In this document: positions 57,951 through 64,000 of the stretch, one piece after another
Position numbering within the stretch: the stretch's first letter is position 1
How the letters are laid out: each line of letters opens with the position of its first letter
Source of the DNA: Neurospora intermedia
Lineage: Eukaryota > Ascomycota > Sordariomycetes > Sordariales > Sordariaceae
Assembly (NCBI GenBank): GCA_037102815.1
Contig: BTPP01000002.1
Span: 5,828,001 to 5,892,000, forward strand
Direction of reading: 5' to 3'
DNA: 64,000 bases
Program-made: the position numbers and the translations under genes
Notes under the pieces: generated by a model
What the model was told of the DNA's origin: nothing
Database searches by the model: none
The model's input: only the letters and a program-made list of their open reading frames with translations

Positions 57951-58580
57951 GATTAAACGATACCTACCTGTGTAGAGGTAAGTAGGATACTTTTGTACAG
58001 ATGCTTGAGAGGTTCAAGTTGATGAGGTGAAGCAGGTGCAATGAAAAGGTACGTCTTTAAACAGAGGGAAATAGTCATGTATGGGCAATATTTATATATT
58101 CAGGAGCAAGTAGGCCCAAATAAAGGACGGGGAAGAGGACTCAATGAGATATAAGTGCAAGAGAAGAAATCACAGGCTTGCTACCGGAGATAAGGTTGCA
58201 AAATCCGACTTACACAATCCCACCCATGTGAGGAGCTCGTATTCACACACACAGTATCTCGTGTTCTTTTTTTTTTTTTTTTTCCGCTAAACTTCAGACA
58301 CTGGGAAACACGTGCAAAACCCTACCCAGAGCAGCCACAAGACGATTCGACGACAGAGAGCTGGATATCAATGAAATTACGGTGAGACAAGAGGTTAACC
58401 TGGCTGTGAGGGTGTTTCGTACGCCGAAGCTGCTTAGCCTCGGGAGTTGGCCGGGAGATTTTGAACCGCTTGAACGTTTCCACAGTGGCTGGAGGGAGTC
58501 CATCAACTCGGATGATATAGCCATAAACCCGCCGGTGGATATTTGGTACCTCGACATGGCGTCGACTAGTAGTAGAATGG
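57951..58580. other. Spacer between the SDR and HET-domain genes
   Basis: 0.63 kb with a T-rich tract at about 58266-58283. It serves as HET 3' flank and SDR promoter. A minus-strand frame 58587-58294 begins with TTG and has no recognisable domain. Confidence 0.5.
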
Positions 58581-61082
58581 TCAACATAACCTCACCTCCA
58601 TCTCCCTTAATAACTCAGCCAGCGGTGTCCATTTAGCTTTATACTTCGGGTATTTCGCATAAATCCTTATCTTGTGAACGCGTTCATACATTGTTTCCGG
58701 TCGTCCATCCAACATCCTCGTCACGGGCCTCAACAACAATGCCAATAGAAATCCGTCTGGCTTGCCATAAAAGGCCCGTCCTGCAAGTATCAGGGCGAGA
58801 GCCTGTACCTCTTTCCCCTTGCTAAAATGACTTCCGGATTCGGCATCCTCCAACAATCCCCTCGGAAAGTCAATTGACCTCCCTTCCATAAACTGCGGCC
58901 ACGTAACCGTCCACTTCCCAAACTTCCTCCACCAATCCTCGTTATTCTCCTCGCCATCGCACCACGTGAGCCTCATATCCAGCACGGCCCCCCTGATAAC
59001 CAGACGTGCCGGGATTTTGTGAGCGGCAATTTGTGCCAGCTCTAGGATCTCTTTGTTATCTCGCTCCCAGTCTAGTCGCCTCCGTTTAGTTGCCTTTGGT
59101 GTGTGTGCGAGGCTTGGGTCCGCTTCAAGCTCATACTCTACATGAACCTTGGTGCGGCTATCGAACATCTTGGAATACAATATGTCGCGCTCGACTATAC
59201 ACGTCTTCCAACCCGCCCACGCCCAGCTGGGGAACCCCGGCCTTCGAAAGTGTAACCGCTTTTGCAGTAGCTGTAAAGGATCACTATCGAACTTGCGGAA
59301 GTGGCTCCAGGAATCGGACCAGAGGAGGCTTTCAACTAGTTTGTAGGTGAGACTAGTCGTTACATCCGCCTCCACTTCCAGGGGCAGTTTTGGGTTCGAA
59401 TCTGTGTTTCCCAGGGGCATGTTCTCATAAGTTTCCCAAAAGGTCCGCAACTCACAAATCCACAGCCTTTGCTGATTTGATCCATTCCCCTTCAGCTGGA
59501 AAGGAGCAATGGGCATGCCGTAAAAGAAGGAGATCCCGCCCCCTTTGTGATTGTTCGACTTATCCGCTGTGTACATGTCAACATACTTGTCAAAGATACC
59601 AGCAACAGCATCGAGAGTATCGGCATCAAACGATAGCTGTCTTTGGCAAAACTCCTTGATTCGATCCCAAACGGTGTCAGGATTGGACCAATCCGTTATT
59701 CGACGGGGGAAGATGAAGCCAAAGTTGGACTCTTCGTCGTCCAGGGAGAGGCAGCGAATCTCGTCAAATTTGTCCCCGCCCTTGACATCAGAAACATGCC
59801 CACCGCTAGGGCCACCAGGAATCGGCAACGACAAGACCTCGTCCCCATGCATCTCATAACACTGAAAATACACCATCTGGTCCGTAAACACCAGCCTCCG
59901 CCTGGAAAGGAGTCCCTCCTGGTACGTCCAGCCGCGGGTATGCCACTTTGAGTCCATGATGGCGGCTCTCGGCCTTTCGTATAACGCCAGGGAAATCCCT
60001 TTCCCTGCTGCAGCAGCACCAACCTGAACAGTAAGCTGCTCGGCCCTCCGACGCTCGCTAACCCCCGGTAGCCCATACTCGGGTCCATCGCCAGCGGCGG
60101 TAATGATGGTCAACACGGAGCGGGAGTAGATGCGGCCCATGTTCTTGACCTGGATCTGCTTGGCTGGCAGGTCGTCCTGCGGGATGCAGTACCGGTCGAT
60201 CCAGAGGTATCTGTACCCGAGACGCTGGACGACTCGGATCGTGTCACTGATGGTTAATGGCAAGGAAGTTGGCAGGGACAGTCGTTGTTGAGAGTTGGAA
60301 GGGTGCTTGACCTTGACAGGTCCTTCAAAGAGACCTTGGCCCCAGACATAACTGAGGGTGACGTATTCTGGTGGCGTCTGTGACTGCTCTCCACTGCCGG
60401 AAAGGGAGGCAAAAGGCACAATGTTTCCCGTGGTGCAGTCGATGACTTGGAACCCGGGGATCTCGTCAGCCTCGCGGAAGTCGCACAATACATGCCCGGA
60501 CCGACAAAGTTGCAGCCACTCTCTGATGAGGCGGTAGTTGACCTTGTCAGGAATGATCTTTCTGGCCAGTAGCCCACCACCCATTTCTCTAGCTCTTATC
60601 AGCATTGTCGTCATCGAAGAAGATGAGTGGTCATGGTCGACAAGAGGCAAAATCGCATGTCCATTGCTCTGGGCATCGAAACGTGCAGGCCACCAAAGCC
60701 CAACGATTTGCAATGCCCAAACATCGTGCACATAAACTCTTGAAGAAGAGTCTTTCTCCCCTTGGTCGAGATGTCGCAGTCGAAAGCCTTCAAGGGAGTG
60801 GAAACCCTTCAAGGAGACGTCCATTCGATCCTGGCCTTTCAGCCCCTCAACCTCATTCGTGCGGATCTTACACTCGAGGTAGAAAGTGCAAAAGGCACAC
60901 GTTGTTGGGTCGCCGGGGGTTGGCCAGCCATGCCTCGCCCGGGCATTGAGTGCGGCAAAACAGTTGCATATCAATCGGCTTCCGCGGAGGGGACGGCGGT
61001 GACTTGTGAAGATGGAAACAAAGTCAATCCGGCTGCATGCTTCGCAGAGCTGCACTGTCCCCGAGGATTTCCGTCTCGTCAT
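58581..61082 (-). CDS. HET-domain protein (heterokaryon-incompatibility type)
   Basis: A single exon encodes 833 residues from the ATG at 61082. The N-terminus has paired cysteines, LCEACSRIDF (12-21) and CAFCTF (62-67), a common preface of fungal HET proteins. The HET domain runs from about 238 to 395 and shows its three blocks: YVTLSYVWG (240-248), LGYRYLWIDRYCIPQDD (288-304) and RGWTYQEGLLSRRRLVFTD (383-401). The remaining 430 residues have no repeat domain (no WD40 or ankyrin) that I can see. HET domains trigger a programmed cell death response when genetically different hyphae fuse. Many copies in a genome have no known allorecognition role. The reading frame is intact, with no sign of RIP. 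A donor-like GAG|GTGAGG lies six codons before the stop, but I could not find a good downstream exon. Confidence 0.92.
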   Translation of the reverse strand: MTRRKSSGTVQLCEACSRIDFVSIFTSHRRPLRGSRLICNCFAALNARARHGWPTPGDPTTCAFCTFYLECKIRTNEVEGLKGQDRMDVSLKGFHSLEGFRLRHLDQGEKDSSSRVYVHDVWALQIVGLWWPARFDAQSNGHAILPLVDHDHSSSSMTTMLIRAREMGGGLLARKIIPDKVNYRLIREWLQLCRSGHVLCDFREADEIPGFQVIDCTTGNIVPFASLSGSGEQSQTPPEYVTLSYVWGQGLFEGPVKVKHPSNSQQRLSLPTSLPLTISDTIRVVQRLGYRYLWIDRYCIPQDDLPAKQIQVKNMGRIYSRSVLTIITAAGDGPEYGLPGVSERRRAEQLTVQVGAAAAGKGISLALYERPRAAIMDSKWHTRGWTYQEGLLSRRRLVFTDQMVYFQCYEMHGDEVLSLPIPGGPSGGHVSDVKGGDKFDEIRCLSLDDEESNFGFIFPRRITDWSNPDTVWDRIKEFCQRQLSFDADTLDAVAGIFDKYVDMYTADKSNNHKGGGISFFYGMPIAPFQLKGNGSNQQRLWICELRTFWETYENMPLGNTDSNPKLPLEVEADVTTSLTYKLVESLLWSDSWSHFRKFDSDPLQLLQKRLHFRRPGFPSWAWAGWKTCIVERDILYSKMFDSRTKVHVEYELEADPSLAHTPKATKRRRLDWERDNKEILELAQIAAHKIPARLVIRGAVLDMRLTWCDGEENNEDWWRKFGKWTVTWPQFMEGRSIDFPRGLLEDAESGSHFSKGKEVQALALILAGRAFYGKPDGFLLALLLRPVTRMLDGRPETMYERVHKIRIYAKYPKYKAKWTPLAELLREMEVRLC

Positions 61083-61977
61083 GTGTGGCAGCGAAGGCTA
61101 CAAGTACATGAACTTTCGACTGGAGCCCATCAACCCCGTACAACATGCAAGGTGGCTGCTGTGGCTGGAAGCTGGAGACAGTGGCACATTGGATGGCCGT
61201 GTTGCGGCAGTGATAAGTTGAAGTAACCAATTGAATTTGAATTGAGAAGGGTGTGAAGTCTGGAAAGGAGTACACTACTTTCAAGGCCTGGCGAGGCGGG
61301 ATTCTCATAGTACCACAAATCCTCGTGGCCAACCCGTCTGTCAACTACATGCCCTCCTTCCCTCTGTGGCTGTGTAGGCCTTCCCATAGCCTTGCGATCT
61401 GTACCTAGGTCGGGGCACAATGGGTGTTGCCCCGCCAAAGTGCCCTGGTCACCCCTGCCCCTGGTCGAACCAACAAGGGAAGCTCGAACCCCACGATCAC
61501 GAACGGGCCGCATTTGCTTCCGAACTTTGACCTTTTCCGTTCGTTGGTTCAATTCTGCCGTCTGCTCCCACTCGGCTCCAACTCCACGTCGATATCCGCA
61601 ATTTCTTCACGTTCACCCCCCCCCCCCCCCCCCCATCCGCCAAAAAAAAAAAGACTATTTCTACGCCCAAACTCTGCGACATCCCAAGTTTCTTCTTTTC
61701 TAATTCTATTTCTTCCAACCACAACCGGGTTTCCGGTTTCGGTCCACCCACTCCCCCCTCCACCGCTCGCGCGTGCAGCATTCGGTGACTTCACCAGTGT
61801 GCTGGCACACGTGAAAGAAGACCGATGCGGCAGTTTGATTAGCAGCGTTCTGGCTCATCCACTCTTCGTCGTCGATACCCGTCTGCTTCATTGCTCCCAC
61901 GGGCCGGCTGGTTTGAGCCTCTTTTGACGTCTCGCCCTACCATCACCACCATCCAACGCCATCGGCAATCACCAATA
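61083..61977. other. Divergent promoter region between the HET gene and gid8
   Basis: 0.9 kb. The side next to gid8 holds a C19 tract (61616-61634) followed by an A-run (61643-61653) and CT-rich sequence. It is probably the gid8 promoter and 5' UTR. No gene is visible. Confidence 0.55.
61616..61634. repeat. Homopolymer C19
   Basis: Nineteen consecutive C residues, followed eight bases later by an A11 run, upstream of gid8. Such G/C homopolymers are prone to length errors and to quadruplex formation on the other strand. Confidence 0.85.
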
Positions 61978-63174
61978 ATGGACCTTCACCGCCGCGTCCA
62001 ATCCCAGACTTCCTCAACTTCGACTGCAACTCCCTCCAAACATGCTTTTGAAACGAGGGTGGCCGACGTCAAGTCGCCGAAGAGGTAAGCTTCATCCATC
62101 TCTCGCCTCCCCTACACTACACCCAGCAACATGATGATCGCATTTAATGGGAATCTCTCTGATATCCATGAGGAGAAACTCTGCATCTAATCTCGTAAAA
62201 GCCTGAACTTTGCTGTATTCTTTTGTCTTTTCATCAAAGCCACCATCACACACATTGTTTGGCATTGGACAATGGCTAACAGCATGACAGTGACATCAAT
62301 GCTTTGATCCTCGACTACCTGATGATGGAGGGATATCCCAAGGCCGCCGAGAAGTTCCAGAAAGAGGCAAACTTGAAGCCCAGGCAGGAAGACCCTACCA
62401 TCAATGCTCGTCAGCAGATCCAGCACGCCATCCATGTTGGAGACATTCAAAAGGCCATCTCCGACCTGAATGAACTCGACCCTGGTGTAGGTTCATCCCC
62501 CTCTACTCTTTACACTCCTTCCTTCCTTTGAGATGATTAGAACACGAGTTTCAATCATGCACCACGCATAAGCCTTCCGGTGAACCTTTGGGTTGACCTT
62601 CGGGTTGATCCTTGGGCTAGCCTTCGGGCTCTTTGATGAGAACCAACCACTTCTTTATGATTCCTCAACCATACATCAACTTTTCTGTCACGCATCCAAC
62701 TTTTGTCGGACCTTGACTAACAAAGTTGCTCAGATCCTGGACAGTGATCCTCACTTGCACTTTTCCCTGCTTCGGTTGCAGCTTATTGAGCTCATCCGCA
62801 ACGCCAGAGGATATGATCCCTCGGCAGCCATCAATTTTGCCCAGGAGAAGCTTGCTCCTCGTGCTGCCTCCAACGAGCAGTTCCTTAAGGAGCTCGAGAA
62901 AACGATGGCCTTGCTCATCTTCCCGGCTGATAAGCTTCAACCTGACCTGGCCGCACTCCTCCACTCTGACCTGCGCCGTAACACGGCAGCTCAAGTGAAC
63001 GAGGTAGTCCTGCAACGACACACGGAGCGGCGTGAAGCTGCCATCCGTCAACTTGTTCGCATGCGTGCATGGGCCGAGGCGTCGTGTCGGTCCAAGAAGA
63101 GAAACCTTCCTGACCGTATCGAGCTGGGTCTCAACGGGGATGATAATGGACATGATCCCATGGTCACGACTTAA
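61978..63174 (+). CDS. gid8: Gid8-type subunit (LisH-CTLH-CRA) of the GID/CTLH ubiquitin ligase
   Basis: The three exons are 61978-62084, 62291-62486 and 62734-63174, giving 247 residues. The introns are GTAAGC...GACAG (phase 2) and GTAGGT...CTCAG (phase 0). The first 36 residues are Ser/Thr-rich. The LisH motif (DINALILDYLMMEGYPKAAEKF, split by the first intron at Ser36) spans about 37-70. The CTLH region includes IQHAIHVGDIQKAISDLNELDPG-ILD. The CRA part follows with LHFSLLRLQLIELIR and KLAPRAASNEQFLKELEKTMALL. This order and size match Gid8/TWA1. Gid8 is the scaffold of the GID E3 ligase, which removes gluconeogenic enzymes when glucose returns. The second exon junction DPG-ILDSDPHLHF fits the conserved family sequence and fixes the donor at 62487. 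Confidence 0.93.
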
Positions 63175-64000
63175 AGCCTTGATGTGCCTTTAGGTTTGGG
63201 GTTTTGCCTTTTGCCTTTCGGGCTTTTTTTTTTTTATACATGACTGGCGTTTTATTATTATAACTGGAGGTTTAACGGGTTGAAGCATGCTGAAGGCGTT
63301 AGGACAGGCGGTAGAACACGACGCCTTGGGTTGTTATTGAGGCAGAAAGTATTGCCAGCGATTGGTTCATCGCACTATTATCATCATCCGTAGAGGGGGT
63401 TATAGCACTTGGTGCCCTTTTGACACAATACAATAATGTTTTGACGGTCAACATTCATTCTTCTGGTGTTGTGCTTCTATCCCTTGCTGTCACAGGTGTT
63501 ATGTTGATGTGTTGCTGTCCCATAACTTTGGTGATGTCAGGGTGCTCCTTATAGTAGAATACGAACACAGATTGCCTACACCCAGACCCATGAGCACTTC
63601 CATCTCTAGAGCCTCATGCTTCCCGCGTGTTCACCACTTTCTTATTCTCAAGTCTCATCCTTGAACAGCCTGCTCATGTCTTCTGGATCTCCGTGCTCTC
63701 TTGATGACCTGGTTCCGCTCCGTACTACCGCCATTAGTCCAATTCATTGCTCTAGCTAAGGTATTATAATAGAGGTAACATCTGGTCTCTCACAAGTAGA
63801 AGTCTGGTCCACTCAAGCGCAGAAGAGTGTACTGTTGCCAACACTTCTTTCTAGACCGGCCTCCCTTAGCCCATGGTCAACTCGATTCAATTCAAACCTG
63901 TCTAAGTAAGGTTCCAAAGCAAAAAGCCCAACAGAGGCGCGAAGGAAAAGGAATGTATCGTGTTGCAAAACCGAAATGCTTGCTCTAGGTTTAATATCTC
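63175..64000. other. 3' flank of gid8 to window end
   Basis: A T-rich tract follows the stop (63225-63237). No gene is visible in the last 0.8 kb. Confidence 0.5.

Noticed and set aside
58294-58587. Minus-strand frame after the HET stop as a possible last exon
   Set aside because: The donor-like GAG|GTGAGG near 58587 would need an intron of about 38 nt or a frame that meets a stop soon after. No good acceptor keeps a plausible protein.
61440-61520. Possible tRNA B-box (GGTTCGAGC on the minus strand)
   Set aside because: Stem pairing is weak and no cloverleaf can be drawn upstream.

Overview
This is a euchromatic stretch of a filamentous ascomycete genome, most likely Neurospora crassa or a very close relative (N. 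tetrasperma, Sordaria). The reasons are: genes with short GT-AG introns and CTAAC-type branch points; long UTR-like intergenic spaces rich in simple repeats; a transposon copy saturated with C-to-T/G-to-A changes and TpA dinucleotides, as left by repeat-induced point mutation (RIP); and a gene set (class I/II chitin synthase, Ca2+-binding external NADPH dehydrogenase of 673 residues, sulfite reductase beta subunit) that fits the Neurospora chs-2 to nde-1 neighbourhood as I remember it. That last point is recall, not a search.

Layout, left to right. A SAP30-type Sin3-complex subunit (+) converges on a chitin synthase (-). Then come the sulfite reductase beta subunit (-) and Kei1, a subunit of inositol phosphorylceramide synthase (-). 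A gene-poor block (about 15.9-21.8 kb) holds one complete but dead Fot1/pogo-type DNA transposon with matching terminal inverted repeats and a TA target duplication. Beyond it are a small one-helix protein (-), the 60S assembly factor Rlp24 (+), the Rab6/Ypt6 GTPase (-), the 60S factor Nop53 (+), an AP-2-like beta adaptin (-), EMC4 (+), a MARVEL four-helix protein (+), a GPI-type Ser/Thr-rich wall protein (-), a prenylated ubiquitin-fold protein (+), the proteasome assembly factor Ump1 (-), a soluble twin-ABC ATPase (+), NDE1 (-), a uridine kinase/UPRT-like protein (-), a short-chain dehydrogenase (-), a HET-domain protein (-) and the GID-complex subunit Gid8 (+).

Most of these are single-copy housekeeping genes, and the strand alternates along much of the window, giving many divergent promoters and convergent 3' ends rather than operons or a pathway cluster. 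Themes that recur are secretion and cell surface (chitin synthase, Kei1, Rab6, AP-2, EMC4, MARVEL, GPI protein), ribosome assembly (Rlp24, Nop53) and protein turnover (Ump1, Gid8). The HET gene with its SDR neighbour is the most accessory-looking part.

I worked out exon-intron structures by hand from reading-frame continuity, splice signals and family conservation. All multi-exon models given close in frame. I saw no rRNA, convincing tRNA, CRISPR or viral sequence. I found no clear new multi-gene system. The most informative items are the intact-ended RIP-killed transposon, two GC-AG introns, a start codon isolated on its own exon in ump1, and the NADPH-type residue in NDE1.
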